From Campylobacteraceae bacterium (GTDB lineage Bacteria; Campylobacterota; Campylobacteria; Campylobacterales; Arcobacteraceae): 64,000 bases of DNA. Shown piece after piece: positions 55,310-64,000 of the stretch. The DNA is taken from NCBI GenBank assembly GCA_013215945.1, contig JABSOM010000006.1, positions 124,001-188,000 on the forward strand, written 5' to 3'. Position 1 is the first letter of the stretch. Each line of letters starts with the position of its first letter. The position numbers were made by a program, and so were the translations under genes. The notes beneath the pieces are model-generated. The model did no database searches. It had not been told where the DNA came from and saw only the letters and a list, made by a program, of their open reading frames with translations.

Positions 55310-56509
55310 TTAGTTTACTCTTTTTAATAAAACAGCCGTTCCTAAGCCTCCACCTATACATAAAGAAGCAATGCCATATTCACTTTTTCTTTTTAACATT
55401 TCATGTACCAATGAAACAATAATTCTATTTCCACTTGCACCTACTGGGTGACCTAATGCAATACCAGAACCATTTACATTGATTTTTTCATTGATATCTT
55501 TCTCACTTAAGTGACATGTTTCTTTTAACATTTCAAAAACTCCCAAACTTTGAGCAGCAAAAGCTTCATTAATTTCCATAATATCAATATCCTCAAAGGT
55601 CATTTTCGTTTTTTCAAGCAAAGCTTTAATAGCATAAGCAGGGCTTAAACCCATCACATTAGGATCGATTCCAACTTGAGTATGAGCAATAATTTCAACT
55701 AATGGTTTTAAATTTAATTCTTTAACTGCTTTTTCAGAAGCAAGAAGAGTAAAACTAGCACCATCATTTATTCCAGAAGCATTACCAGCAGTTACACTTC
55801 CACCTTTTTTAAAAGCAGGTCTTAAACTTGATAATTTTTCCAAAGAGGTTCTTCTATTTATATATTCATCTTTTGAAAAAATAGTATCCCCTTTTCTGTT
55901 TTTTATAACAATAGGCGTAATTTCATCTTTAAATTTATTCTCATCATCAGCTTTTATCGCTTTCTTTTGAGAATTAATTGCATATTCGTCTTGTTTTTCT
56001 CTTGATATAGAATATTTGTCCGCAATATTTTCAGCAGTAATACCCATATGGTAACCACCAAAAGCATCCATTAAAGCATCATTAACCATAGAATCAACCA
56101 TAGTTACATTTCCAAGCCCTAAACCACTTCTTCCTTTTCCTGGAAGTAAATAAGGTGCGCTTGACATAGATTCAACCCCACCTGCAATAATGACATCTTT
56201 TTCACCTGCTTTAATTTCAGAAACACCTGTCATTAACGCTTTCATTCCAGAACCACATAACATATTTAAAGAATAAGCAACAGTAGATTCACTAAGGCCT
56301 CCATAAATTGAAGCCTGTCTTCCTATTCCTTGAGAATGTCCAGCAGATAAAATATTCCCAACAATCACTTCATCTACTCTGTTTTTATCAAAATCTTTTA
56401 CAAGATCTTTTATTACTTCACCTGCTAAATGTCCAGGATCTAAATCTTTTAAAGATCCTAAATAACTTCCAATTGCAGATCGTTTTGCTTCTACTATATA
56501 TACTTTCAT
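55310..56509 (-). CDS. Acetyl-CoA C-acetyltransferase (thiolase)
   Basis: A 399-residue degradative/biosynthetic thiolase (AtoB/PhaA type) splitting acetoacetyl-CoA with CoA into two acetyl-CoA. The nucleophilic C85 is in NMLCGSGMKA, the general-base H354 in ALGHPVGASG and the second cysteine C384 in SLCIGGGLGTA. It lies 8 bases after the CoA-transferase B gene, forming an acetoacetate-activating and cleaving module with the two transferase subunits. Confidence 0.94.
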   Translation of the reverse strand: MKVYIVEAKRSAIGSYLGSLKDLDPGHLAGEVIKDLVKDFDKNRVDEVIVGNILSAGHSQGIGRQASIYGGLSESTVAYSLNMLCGSGMKALMTGVSEIKAGEKDVIIAGGVESMSSAPYLLPGKGRSGLGLGNVTMVDSMVNDALMDAFGGYHMGITAENIADKYSISREKQDEYAINSQKKAIKADDENKFKDEITPIVIKNRKGDTIFSKDEYINRRTSLEKLSSLRPAFKKGGSVTAGNASGINDGASFTLLASEKAVKELNLKPLVEIIAHTQVGIDPNVMGLSPAYAIKALLEKTKMTFEDIDIMEINEAFAAQSLGVFEMLKETCHLSEKDINEKINVNGSGIALGHPVGASGNRIIVSLVHEMLKRKSEYGIASLCIGGGLGTAVLLKRVN

Positions 56510-56517
56510 ATTATTCC

Positions 56518-57153
56518 TTAGTCTTTTAACGCTACAACATAAGAAGCAGGGGTTAATGCTTTAATTTCTTCTAAACTAACACCCTTACTTAATTCAGTTA
56601 AATGAAGTTTATTATTAATAAACTCAAAAACGCCCATTTCAGTAATAATCATATCTACTACTGCTTTTCCTGTTAAAGGAAGAGTACATTTTTTAAGTAT
56701 TTTAGGATTCCCACGTGCCGTATGAACCATAGAAATAATCACTTTTTTAGCACCATTGACTAAATCCATTGCTCCTCCCATTCCAGGTAATAGTTTTCCA
56801 GGAATTTTCCAGTTAGCAAGATTTCCTTCTTCATCTACTTCAAGAGCTCCTAATACTGTCATATCCAAATGCCCTCCTCTGATGATTTCAAAAGAGGTAA
56901 CAGAATCAAAGAAAATACCCCCTTTTTGAAGCACCACATTCGTACCTCCTGCATCTACAACATCTTTATCTAAGGTTTCTTCGTTAGCTTTATCCCAAAC
57001 ACCAGCAAATCCATTTTCAGAATGAAGATTAATATGAATATCTTTTGAAATATAATCTACTGCTAAAGTAGGTAGTCCAATTCCTAAATTAACAAAATCA
57101 CCATTTTTGAATTCTTGTGCAACACGTGCAGCTATTATTTGTTTTGCTTCCAT
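56518..57153 (-). CDS. 3-Oxoacid CoA-transferase subunit B
   Basis: A 211-residue beta subunit of a type I CoA-transferase (AtoA/ScoB type) moving CoA from an acyl-CoA such as succinyl-CoA to acetoacetate. The catalytic glutamate is E46 in HSENGFAG; VNLGIGLPTL and the GGHLDMTVLGALEVD block are family motifs. It follows subunit A with a 2-base gap and precedes the thiolase. Confidence 0.93.
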   Translation of the reverse strand: MEAKQIIAARVAQEFKNGDFVNLGIGLPTLAVDYISKDIHINLHSENGFAGVWDKANEETLDKDVVDAGGTNVVLQKGGIFFDSVTSFEIIRGGHLDMTVLGALEVDEEGNLANWKIPGKLLPGMGGAMDLVNGAKKVIISMVHTARGNPKILKKCTLPLTGKAVVDMIITEMGVFEFINNKLHLTELSKGVSLEEIKALTPASYVVALKD

Positions 57154-57155
57154 CT

Positions 57156-57803
57156 TTAGGCCTTTATAATATGATTAATGTAAATAAATGGAGTATGGAT
57201 AAAATTGGGATCTAATTCGCCATTTTTAACAATTTCTTCTACCTCAGCAATTGTTACTTTTGCAGCTCCAGCCATTGGAACATTAAAGTTTCTAGTTGCT
57301 CCATTAAATACCAAGTTCCCGGCTTCATCTGCTTTTTGTGCTGAAATAAATGCCAGATCAATTTTAATTGGTAATTCTAAAATATAATCTTTTCCATCAA
57401 TTGTAATTACTTCTTTTCCAATTTCAACTTCAGTACCTAAACCTGTTTGTGTTAACACTCCCCCAAGTCCTGCAGCCCTCGCTCGTATACGTTCAGCCAA
57501 GGTTCCTTGAGGTACAAGTTCTAAATCAATAAAGCCTTCAATAACTTGTTTTTGTGTTTCTTTATTCGTACCAATATGAGAAGCCAACAGTTTTGTAATT
57601 CTTCTGTCATCAATTAAACGTCCAATACCATATCCATCTCTTGCAGTATCTGTAGCAATTAGTGTTAAATTTTTAACATTGCTTTTTAAAATTTCGTCAA
57701 TGATATTATGTGCATTACCACAGCCCATAAAACCACCAATTGCAATAGTCATTCCATCTTTTAAAAATTCAGAAATTTGGTGTATTTGTATTTGTTTTTC
57801 CAT
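57156..57803 (-). CDS. 3-Oxoacid CoA-transferase subunit A
   Basis: A 215-residue alpha subunit (AtoD/ScoA type) with the CoA-transferase glycine loop IAIGGFMGCGNAHNII near residue 21, LTLIATDTARDGYGIG, and AERIRARAAGLGGVLTQTG. It pairs with the adjacent subunit B to activate acetoacetate. A 14-bp inverted repeat lies 28 bases before its start, and the preceding bdhA terminator separates it from that gene, so it probably has its own promoter. Confidence 0.93.
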   Translation of the reverse strand: MEKQIQIHQISEFLKDGMTIAIGGFMGCGNAHNIIDEILKSNVKNLTLIATDTARDGYGIGRLIDDRRITKLLASHIGTNKETQKQVIEGFIDLELVPQGTLAERIRARAAGLGGVLTQTGLGTEVEIGKEVITIDGKDYILELPIKIDLAFISAQKADEAGNLVFNGATRNFNVPMAGAAKVTIAEVEEIVKNGELDPNFIHTPFIYINHIIKA

Positions 57804-57830
57804 ATTGTTTTCCTTAATAAACAGCTAATA

Positions 57831-57870
57831 AATCACAAATAAAAGAATCTAAATTATTTTATTTGTGATT
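57831..57870. promoter_or_regulatory. 14-base inverted repeat in the CoA-transferase leader
   Basis: AATCACAAATAAAA (57831-57844) and its perfect inverse (57857-57870) flank a 12-base loop, 28 bases upstream of the subunit A start. It may be an operator or an mRNA hairpin. The gap to bdhA otherwise holds a terminator and AT-rich sequence. Confidence 0.5.
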
Positions 57871-57960
57871 TTCTTCTTCTAATTATAAAACGAAAAAATG
57901 ATATTATTATGACAGTTTGAGAGAAAATGATTTATTTAGCTATAAACACTTTTTTTACCC

Positions 57961-57984
57961 AAAAAATAAGACAAAAGCTGCCTT
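57961..57984 (-). terminator. Weak terminator after bdhA
   Basis: On the minus strand a six-base-pair stem with one G-U pair (57968-57973 with 57979-57984, loop of five) follows the dehydrogenase stop by eight bases and runs into a T-rich tract at 57961-57967. It likely ends the mmsA-bdhA transcript. Confidence 0.5.
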
Positions 57985-57992
57985 ATTCTTCT

Positions 57993-58769
57993 TTATTGAA
58001 TCGTATATCCACCATCCATTACTAAAGCTTGTCCTGTAATTGATCTTCCATGTTCGCTTGCTATAAACATGGCGTAATTGGCAATTTCATCACAGCTTAA
58101 TAATTTCTTTTGAGGAACCAGTTTTAAAATGACTTCTTCTAAAACATCTTCTTCACTCATATTCCTGTTTTTGGCAATATCTGCTAATTGATTTCTTACT
58201 AATGGTGTATCCACATATCCAGGACAAATTGAATTAACCGTAATATTATCTTCTGCACCTTCTAACGCTGCCACTTTTGTAAGCCCCAATAAACCATGTT
58301 TTGCAGAGTTGTATCCTGCTTTTCCAGCAAATCCAACCAGGCCATTAATAGAAGCCATATTAATTATTCTTCCAAAACCTTGTTTTTTCATAATAGGGAA
58401 CAACTCTTTTATCGCAATAAAAGGACCCACTAACATTAGTTTTAACATAAACTCATATTTAGAAGTAGGAAAATCTTCTATTTTATCAACATGTTGAATC
58501 CCCGCATTTGAGATAAAAATATCAATACGTCCATAATGTTTCATACTTTGTTTAATTAAGTTTTTAATATCTTCTTCTTTAGAAATATCACAAGGTATTG
58601 CTAAAACGTCATATCCTGCATTAATAAATTCTTGATGAACCTTAGTTAATGCTTCTTCATTAATATCAGATAATACAATTTTTGCTTCATTTTTTGCAAA
58701 TACTCTTGCTATACTTAAGCCAATTCCAGATGCGGAACCCGTAATTATTGTTATTTTATTTTTTACCAT
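57993..58769 (-). CDS. 3-Hydroxybutyrate dehydrogenase (SDR family)
   Basis: A 258-residue short-chain dehydrogenase from the ATG at 58767-58769. The longer frame to 58841 would overlap mmsA and lacks support. NAD motif TGSASGIG (10-17), NAG at 88-90, catalytic S140, Y153 and K157 in GYNSAKHG, and the GIQHVDKIEDFP block (about 90-101) typical of D-3-hydroxybutyrate dehydrogenases. It would oxidise 3-hydroxybutyrate to acetoacetate, feeding the CoA-transferase and thiolase beside it. Confidence 0.87.
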   Translation of the reverse strand: MVKNKITIITGSASGIGLSIARVFAKNEAKIVLSDINEEALTKVHQEFINAGYDVLAIPCDISKEEDIKNLIKQSMKHYGRIDIFISNAGIQHVDKIEDFPTSKYEFMLKLMLVGPFIAIKELFPIMKKQGFGRIINMASINGLVGFAGKAGYNSAKHGLLGLTKVAALEGAEDNITVNSICPGYVDTPLVRNQLADIAKNRNMSEEDVLEEVILKLVPQKKLLSCDEIANYAMFIASEHGRSITGQALVMDGGYTIQ

Positions 58770-58782
58770 AATTCTACTTTTA

Positions 58783-60282
58783 TTATTTTGAGTGGTCTTC
58801 TTTAAAATTAAAAGCAACCTCTTCATGTTCTTCTTCTTCAAACCATTTCTCTGTTACTGTTTTTGTTTCTGTATAAAAGGTTATTGCCTGTTTTCCATAA
58901 GCATGCAAATCCCCATAAAAAGAGCCTCTCCATCCAGTAAAGGAGAAAAAAGGTAAAGGAACAGGTATGGGTACATTAATACCCACTTGCCCAACTTTCA
59001 CTTCTCTTCTAAACTTAGTTGAACTGGCCCCACTGGAAGTAAAAATAGAAGTTCCATTACCAAACATATTGTTATTAATAATATCTAAGGCTTCATTTAA
59101 GTTTTTAGGTTGCATTATGCTTAATACAGGTCCAAAAATCTCTTCTTTATAAATACTCATATCAGTAGTAACTTCTGAAAAAACGGTAGGCCCAATCCAA
59201 TTTCCTTTATCATACCCTTTTACTTTTGCCCCTCTTCCATCTAATAATAATGAGGCTCCAGCATCCACACCTTCTTGAATAAATCCTTCAATTCGATTAA
59301 GTGCCATTTTTGTCATAACAGGCCCATAAGAAGCACTCTTATCGTTCCATGCTCCTGGTTTTACTTTACTTAAGGCTTCTACTAACTCAGAAATCCATGC
59401 TTTTGCTTGTCCTACAAATAAAACAACAGATATACCCATACATCTCTGTCCTGCTGCTCCCATAGAAGCTCCAATGAGCGCATTTATAACATTTTGTTTA
59501 TTCGCATCAGGCATAACGACTAAGTGATTTTTTGCTCCCACAAAAGCTTGTGCTCTTTTTAAATTAGCAGTAGCTCTTGAATAAATGTAAGAACCAACAG
59601 CAGGAGAACCTACAAAAGAATATGCTTGTACTAAATCATGATCTAATAAAACATCCACTTGTTCTTTTTGTCCATGTATTATTTGTAATAAATCTTTTGG
59701 TGCTCCTGCTTGAATAAACAGCTCTGCTAACTTCATTGCTGTATTGGGAACCATCTCTGAAGGTTTTAAAATAAATGCATTTCCACATACAATAGCTAAA
59801 GGAAACATCCACAAAGGTATCATTGCAGGAAAATTAAAAGGTGTAACTCCTGCACAAACTCCTAAAGCTTGTCTATAAGAGTAAGTATTCATTTTAGTGG
59901 AAACATTTTCAATGGTTTCCCCCATCATTAAAGTAGGAGCAGAACAAGCAAACTCAACCACTTCATAACCTCTTACGATATCTCCTTTTGCATCATCTAA
60001 GGTTTTACCTTGTTCAATACTTAAAATTTCTGCAAGTTCATCAATATTTTCTTTAATCAATGCTTGATATTTTAACATTAGACGTGTACGTGTCATTATA
60101 GGCGTATCTTTCCATGACAAATAAGCACGGTGCGATTTCTCAATAGCTGCACTTATTTCATCTTTTGTACTTAAGGGAACCAATACTTGTACCTCTTGCG
60201 TTAAGGGACAAATTTTCTCATAAAACTTATCTGTATTACTTTGTATAAATTCATTACTTACCATTATGTTTAATTTTTTCAT
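58783..60282 (-). CDS. mmsA: CoA-acylating methylmalonate-semialdehyde dehydrogenase
   Basis: A 499-residue aldehyde dehydrogenase. Catalytic C281 sits in [10 protein letters not shown], the family-specific form that replaces the usual GQ-C-x-A; N150 in TPFNFPAM and the EEIFGPVL block fit MmsA. It converts methylmalonate semialdehyde (from valine or 3-hydroxyisobutyrate) to propionyl-CoA, and malonate semialdehyde to acetyl-CoA. Start chosen at the ATG with AAGGA upstream. Neighbours are bdhA and the TRAP genes; mmsB lies at the end of the window. Confidence 0.93.
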   Translation of the reverse strand: MKKLNIMVSNEFIQSNTDKFYEKICPLTQEVQVLVPLSTKDEISAAIEKSHRAYLSWKDTPIMTRTRLMLKYQALIKENIDELAEILSIEQGKTLDDAKGDIVRGYEVVEFACSAPTLMMGETIENVSTKMNTYSYRQALGVCAGVTPFNFPAMIPLWMFPLAIVCGNAFILKPSEMVPNTAMKLAELFIQAGAPKDLLQIIHGQKEQVDVLLDHDLVQAYSFVGSPAVGSYIYSRATANLKRAQAFVGAKNHLVVMPDANKQNVINALIGASMGAAGQRCMGISVVLFVGQAKAWISELVEALSKVKPGAWNDKSASYGPVMTKMALNRIEGFIQEGVDAGASLLLDGRGAKVKGYDKGNWIGPTVFSEVTTDMSIYKEEIFGPVLSIMQPKNLNEALDIINNNMFGNGTSIFTSSGASSTKFRREVKVGQVGINVPIPVPLPFFSFTGWRGSFYGDLHAYGKQAITFYTETKTVTEKWFEEEEHEEVAFNFKEDHSK

Positions 60283-60370
60283 TGTATTCCTTGTTTTATA
60301 ATTTGATTTATTTGAAAGTATTTTCTTTGAAAACTAAGTAGCTGTGCTAAATATGTACTCAAGAATGAAG

Positions 60371-60393
60371 GCAGTTTCAAAAGATGAAACTGC
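60371..60393 (-). terminator. Hairpin between dctM and mmsA
   Basis: A nine-base-pair perfect stem (60371-60379 and 60385-60393, five-base loop) follows the dctM stop by six bases. There is no clear T-run on the minus strand, so partial termination or RNA stabilisation is possible before mmsA. Confidence 0.5.
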
Positions 60394-60399
60394 ATTTAT

Positions 60400-61788
60400 T
60401 TACGTATAAGCGATGGATGGTAACCATGTAACAATTTCTGGAAAAGAAAAGACAATGGCCAAACCAATAAGTTGCAAGATAATAAAAGGAATAACCCCTT
60501 TATAAATATCACTTAATTGTATTTCAGGAGGACAAACCCCTTTTAAATAAAATAAAGCAAAACCAACAGGAGGGGTTAAAAATGACGTTTGTAAGGTCAT
60601 TGCAACTAAAAGAACGAACCAGACTAAAGTAGGGTTTTCAATTCCAAAACCATTAATTTCTAAAGCAAGTTCACTAATAATAGGTGCTACTAAAGGTAAA
60701 ATAATTAAAGTAATTTCAATCCAATCAAGAACAAAACCTAAAACAAATATCAATCCAAGTATAAATAAGATAATAATAACAGGGTCTTCAGAGATAGAAT
60801 TAAGAGCTGACATAATTAATTCATCTCCACCTAATTCTCTTAATACCAAAGAAAAACAAGTAGCTCCTACAAAAATTGCAAAAATATATCCTGTCGTATT
60901 CATAGTTGCTTTTGAAATCTTTAGCACTTTCTTAAAAGTAAGTTGATGGTTCATAAGCATTAACAATAAAGAGCCAAATGCTCCAATTCCAGCAGCTTCA
61001 GTAGAAGTTGCCAAACCAAAAAAGATAGAACCTAAAACAGCTAAAATTAAAAATGCAGGAGGAAGAATATTTTTAAATAAATCCCATACTAGGTTTATTT
61101 CGCTTTCATCATCCAAAGAACTAGTAACTAAAGGCATTTTTCTAGGCCGAACTATTCCTAAAATAACTAAATAACCTACGTATAAAGCACCTAAAATCAA
61201 GCCAGGAAAGACTGCACCCATAAAAAGATTTCCCACAGAAATACTCAATTGATCAGCCATAATAATAAGCATAATACTAGGAGGAATAAGTATTCCCAGA
61301 GTCCCAGAACTAGCAATTACTCCAAGTGCAGTTTGTTTATCATAACCTTGTTTTAGCATTACAGGTAAAGACATTACCGCCAATAAAACAACAGATGCAC
61401 CAATAATACCTGTAGAAGCTGCTAATAAAACTCCTAAAATGACAACAGTAATAGCTAAACCACCTCTCATTTTTCCAAAAAATCTTTGCAAAGACGTAAG
61501 AAGTTTTGCTGCAATTCCAGATTCATCTAAAGCAAGACCCATAAAAATAAACATAGGCAAAGCAACTAGAATCCAGTTGTCCATAATTTTAAAAATTCTA
61601 TTACTTAATAAACCAATTGTATTATAATCTAAGCCTGTAATAGTGCCTAAATATAAATCAGATAAATACCCAATACCAGCAAAAGCAATACCAACACCTG
61701 CTAAAACCCATGCAACAGGAATTCCAGAAATTAATAAAAATATAAATGAAAGAAACATTGAGATGACTAGATATTCGTTAATTTCCAT
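60400..61788 (-). CDS. TRAP transporter large permease (DctM)
   Basis: A 462-residue DctM-type permease with about twelve membrane helices. Family blocks are GIPVAWVLAGVGIAFAG near the start, VALPMFIFMGLALDESGIA near residue 75, GSGTLGILIPPSIMLIIM and QTSFLTPPVGFALFYLKG near residue 414. Together with DctQ and DctP it imports a carboxylate-like substrate on a sodium gradient. It overlaps dctQ by 11 bases. Context suggests a hydroxy- or oxo-acid such as 3-hydroxybutyrate or 3-hydroxyisobutyrate. Confidence 0.93.
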   Translation of the reverse strand: MEINEYLVISMFLSFIFLLISGIPVAWVLAGVGIAFAGIGYLSDLYLGTITGLDYNTIGLLSNRIFKIMDNWILVALPMFIFMGLALDESGIAAKLLTSLQRFFGKMRGGLAITVVILGVLLAASTGIIGASVVLLAVMSLPVMLKQGYDKQTALGVIASSGTLGILIPPSIMLIIMADQLSISVGNLFMGAVFPGLILGALYVGYLVILGIVRPRKMPLVTSSLDDESEINLVWDLFKNILPPAFLILAVLGSIFFGLATSTEAAGIGAFGSLLLMLMNHQLTFKKVLKISKATMNTTGYIFAIFVGATCFSLVLRELGGDELIMSALNSISEDPVIIILFILGLIFVLGFVLDWIEITLIILPLVAPIISELALEINGFGIENPTLVWFVLLVAMTLQTSFLTPPVGFALFYLKGVCPPEIQLSDIYKGVIPFIILQLIGLAIVFSFPEIVTWLPSIAYT

Positions 61789-62383
61789 TTTTCACTCCTT
61801 TTGTTAAAAATGAGATATGCCGTATTAAACGAGAAAAACTCGCAATTAACAATAATATAAAACTAAGTGGCAAAACACTTTTTATGAGCCAACGATAAGG
61901 CAAACCCTCAGGAGAACCGGAACGCTCATTTATTCTTAAGGCTTGCATTGTCATATCAATTCCGTAATCAATAACAATCAACATAAAAGGAAGCATTAAA
62001 AATAAAATTCCTATAATTTCTATTTTCCGTTGGGTTTTTGTTGAGAAATGTATTCGAGCAATATCCACACGAACGTGAGAATGATTAACCATTGCATACG
62101 ACAATCCAAACATAACAATCATGGCATATAAGTGCCATTGTAATTCTTCTAATTGTATAAAATTAATACTAAGCGTATATCGAAAAAAGACTTGAATAAC
62201 AATGATAGCAATTAATAATAGGCACAGTCCAGAAATGACTGTCCCTATTTTATAGACTATAGAATCCAAAAGAATACAAATCTTTGGTATTTTTTCATTT
62301 TTGAGTCCTCCTTGAAGTTCAAGAGTATGACTCACCTCATCATAACTTTTAACAGGCTCTACAATATGATCTTTTGCTTCCAT
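61778..62383 (-). CDS. TRAP transporter small permease (DctQ)
   Basis: A 201-residue small subunit with a longer cytosolic N-terminus (about 1-35) and four membrane helices, showing the DctQ ELQWHLYAMIVMFGLSYAM motif (about 80-98) and the DIARIHFSTKTQRKIEIIG loop. It lies 28 bases after dctP and overlaps dctM. Confidence 0.88.
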   Translation of the reverse strand: MEAKDHIVEPVKSYDEVSHTLELQGGLKNEKIPKICILLDSIVYKIGTVISGLCLLLIAIIVIQVFFRYTLSINFIQLEELQWHLYAMIVMFGLSYAMVNHSHVRVDIARIHFSTKTQRKIEIIGILFLMLPFMLIVIDYGIDMTMQALRINERSGSPEGLPYRWLIKSVLPLSFILLLIASFSRLIRHISFLTKGVKNGN

Positions 62384-62411
62384 AATAATCCTTTAATTTT
62401 CTAAATTAATA

Positions 62412-63461
62412 CTATCTTGGTAAAAATGCTAATTTACTCCAATAAGAATAATCTGCTCTAAATTTTTCTAAGTCACTCCAAACTGTATTAAAAGTTTCAT
62501 CTTGTTTAAGATCAACCAGTGCTTCTTTCCAAGCACCTTTAAATGCATCTAACATTTCAGGAGACCATTTTTTAACAATTACACCACGGTTTTCAATATT
62601 TTCTTTAATAACTGCACCTTGAACTGCTTCACTTTCAGCCAATGAATCTGTCATATTTGCTTTACAAGTCATTTCAATTGCACTTTGTTGCATATTAGAC
62701 ATTTTATTCCATGTTTTATTATTAATTAATAATTCAAAAACAGTAGCTTGTTGATGCCATCCTGGGAAATAATTAAATTTTGCAATTTTGTAAAACCCTA
62801 ATAGTTGATCAACTACGGGCATTGAGAATTCACTGGCATCAATTACCCCTTTTTCTAAAGCAGAAAAAATCTCACCACCTGGTAAGAGAGATATTGAAGC
62901 CCCAAGTTTAGTCATAACATCTCCACCTAAACCAAAGAATCTCATTTTAAGACCTTTTAAATCCTCAGGAGAATTAATCTCTTTTTTATACCAACCAGCA
63001 GTTTCTGGTGAAGAAATGGAACAAGGTAATACATGAACATTGTATTTCGCATCATCATACATTTTTTGATACAATTTTAAACCATTTCCTTTGTATAACC
63101 ATGAGAAAAACTCAGGTGCTTCTGGTCCAAAAGGAACAGATGAAAAAATGGCTGCCGCAGGCATTTTCCCTTTCCAATAACCAGCTGTTGACCAACCCGC
63201 ATTTACTTTTCCACTTGAAACTGCATCTAATATTTCAAAGGGAGCTACTAGTTTCTTAGGCTCATATATTTTAACTTTTAATGTTGAAGAAATTGATTCA
63301 AGACCTTTTTTAAATGCAGGTAAGGGTGTACCTAAACCAATCAGATTTGTAGAAAACGTTGTTGGAACTTTTAATAAAACTTTTTTCTCAGCTGCTGCAA
63401 CACTTGTTGCACAAATACTTAAGGATACTAATCCTGTTACTGCTAAATTTTTAATATTCAT
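62412..63461 (-). CDS. TRAP transporter solute-binding protein (DctP)
   Basis: A 349-residue secreted binding protein (signal peptide about 1-23). The DctP pattern includes LKIYEPKKLVAPFEILDAVSSG, SAGWYKKEINSPEDLKGLKM-like selectivity-helix region (ETAGWYKKEI, then KGLKMRFFG with the carboxylate-binding arginine), LPGGEIFSALEKGVIDASEF and a C-terminal helical part. Such proteins bind organic acids; by context a branched or 3-hydroxy acid is likely. Its gene heads the transporter genes, 85 bases after mmsB in the same direction. Confidence 0.9.
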   Translation of the reverse strand: MNIKNLAVTGLVSLSICATSVAAAEKKVLLKVPTTFSTNLIGLGTPLPAFKKGLESISSTLKVKIYEPKKLVAPFEILDAVSSGKVNAGWSTAGYWKGKMPAAAIFSSVPFGPEAPEFFSWLYKGNGLKLYQKMYDDAKYNVHVLPCSISSPETAGWYKKEINSPEDLKGLKMRFFGLGGDVMTKLGASISLLPGGEIFSALEKGVIDASEFSMPVVDQLLGFYKIAKFNYFPGWHQQATVFELLINNKTWNKMSNMQQSAIEMTCKANMTDSLAESEAVQGAVIKENIENRGVIVKKWSPEMLDAFKGAWKEALVDLKQDETFNTVWSDLEKFRADYSYWSKLAFLPR

Positions 63462-63546
63462 AATCTTCCTTTTGTTTTTTAATTTTTTCTAACGTACTTC
63501 TTAAGAATTAAATAAAGCCTCCTTTTAAAATTTTTTATATATATTG

Positions 63547-64000
63547 TTATTTTTGTGAAAAGAGATTAAAAATATTTGAAAAATCTTTTTCTCCCTTTCC
63601 TTCATTTGAGTATTGTGCATACAGATTTCTTGATATCGAACCTAAGGGGGTGGGAGAATTACTCTCTATACTTGCTTTCATTGCTAGGTTCATATCTTTT
63701 AACATCAAGTCTAAAGCAAAACCTCCTTCATAATTATTAGAAGAAGGTACATTCTTTTGAACATCTGGGCAGGGATTATATACTTCTAATGTCCAATTTC
63801 GTGAAGAGCTTTTAAGCATAATTTCTGATAATACTTTAGGATCTAAACCATTAGCAATTCCAAGTTGTAAAGCTTCAGATGTTCCTGCCATTAAGATTCC
63901 CAATAACATATTATTACAGGCTTTTGCCATTTGGCCAGAACCTGCATTTCCCGCATGAAAAATATTTTCTCCCATATCTTTTAATATTGTTTCTACTAAA
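63547..64000 (-). CDS. mmsB: 3-Hydroxyisobutyrate dehydrogenase, N-terminal part missing (window edge)
   Basis: The reading frame continues beyond 64000, so only the C-terminal 150 residues are visible; the ATG at 63975 is internal. The visible part begins with VETILKDMGENIFHAG and contains the catalytic-lysine motif GSGQMAKACNNMLL and the substrate-site block FALDLMLKDMNLAM, both typical of 3-hydroxyisobutyrate dehydrogenases. It oxidises 3-hydroxyisobutyrate to methylmalonate semialdehyde, the substrate of MmsA. Other beta-hydroxyacid dehydrogenases (tartronate semialdehyde reductase) share the motif, so substrate is inferred from context. Confidence 0.85.
   Translation of the reverse strand, partial: LVETILKDMGENIFHAGNAGSGQMAKACNNMLLGILMAGTSEALQLGIANGLDPKVLSEIMLKSSSRNWTLEVYNPCPDVQKNVPSSNNYEGGFALDLMLKDMNLAMKASIESNSPTPLGSISRNLYAQYSNEGKGEKDFSNIFNLFSQK

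Noticed and set aside
58769-58841. Longer form of the 3-hydroxybutyrate dehydrogenase
   Set aside because: Adds a basic stretch that overlaps mmsA and shifts the Rossmann start; the family normally begins at the shorter start.
63547-63975. Treating the last gene as a complete 142-residue protein
   Set aside because: The frame stays open to the window edge with conserved sequence (VETILKDMG) before the ATG.
1-64000. tRNA, rRNA, CRISPR, insertion sequence or prophage genes
   Set aside because: No cloverleaf-like gaps, repeat-spacer arrays, transposase, integrase or phage frames were seen.

Overview
The window is a low-GC, gene-dense chromosomal segment that reads as a Campylobacterota (Epsilonproteobacteria) genome, most likely a marine or free-living Arcobacteraceae. 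This rests on the AT-rich coding style, the AHQW-type histidine kinase H-box, the gene repertoire (short PabB with a separate class IV lyase, Fe/S AcnD-PrpF methylcitrate pathway, abundant chemosensory and TRAP genes) and very short intergenic gaps. No tRNA, rRNA, CRISPR array, insertion sequence or phage gene was seen. Function calls come from reading the proteins without database searches.

Layout. 1-2.3 kb: folate/thymidylate genes (partial folA, thyA) and a DUF2333-like membrane gene broken by an in-frame TGA. 2.4-7.4 kb: one 1668-residue sensor kinase with four periplasmic binding-protein-like domains. 7.5-11.6 kb: a leftward run of a D-2-hydroxyacid dehydrogenase, two exporters, a TetR regulator and an unfamiliar HTH regulator. 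11.8-17.9 kb: the 2-methylcitrate operon prpB-prpC-acnD-prpF, divergent from that regulator. 17.9-22.4 kb: murI-dnaX-hemC-isochorismatase. 22.5-28.6 kb: a uracil-DNA-glycosylase-like gene, a chemoreceptor, MarC, NfeD/SPFH and TauE genes. 28.7-34.6 kb: housekeeping genes (rho, peroxiredoxin, ferredoxin, ndk, yceD-rpmF-plsX-fabH). 34.7-41.4 kb: a TctDE-like two-component system, a histidine phosphatase and an iron/organophosphate-type ABC importer. 41.6-46.1 kb: azlCD with a possible SspB-like gene, a LapG-like protease, pabC-pabB-pyrB. 46.4-50.5 kb: a TAXI-type TRAP transporter.

50.6-64 kb is a catabolic district. A GntR regulator with two perfect TTGTCGACAA operators precedes a class III aminotransferase and a beta-keto acid cleavage enzyme (BKACE, DUF849). 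Across a cytosolic two-component pair lie, on the other strand, thiolase, two CoA-transferase subunits, 3-hydroxybutyrate dehydrogenase, methylmalonate-semialdehyde dehydrogenase, a DctPQM TRAP transporter and the end of a 3-hydroxyisobutyrate dehydrogenase gene.

How it may work together (inference): BKACE would release acetoacetate, which the CoA-transferase and thiolase convert to acetyl-CoA. 3-Hydroxybutyrate enters at the same point. 3-Hydroxyisobutyrate would be oxidised to methylmalonate semialdehyde and then propionyl-CoA, which the methylcitrate operon at 11.8 kb converts to pyruvate and succinate. The least familiar elements are the aminotransferase-BKACE operon, the divergent regulator of the methylcitrate operon, the four-receptor kinase and the SspB-like gene coupled to azlCD.
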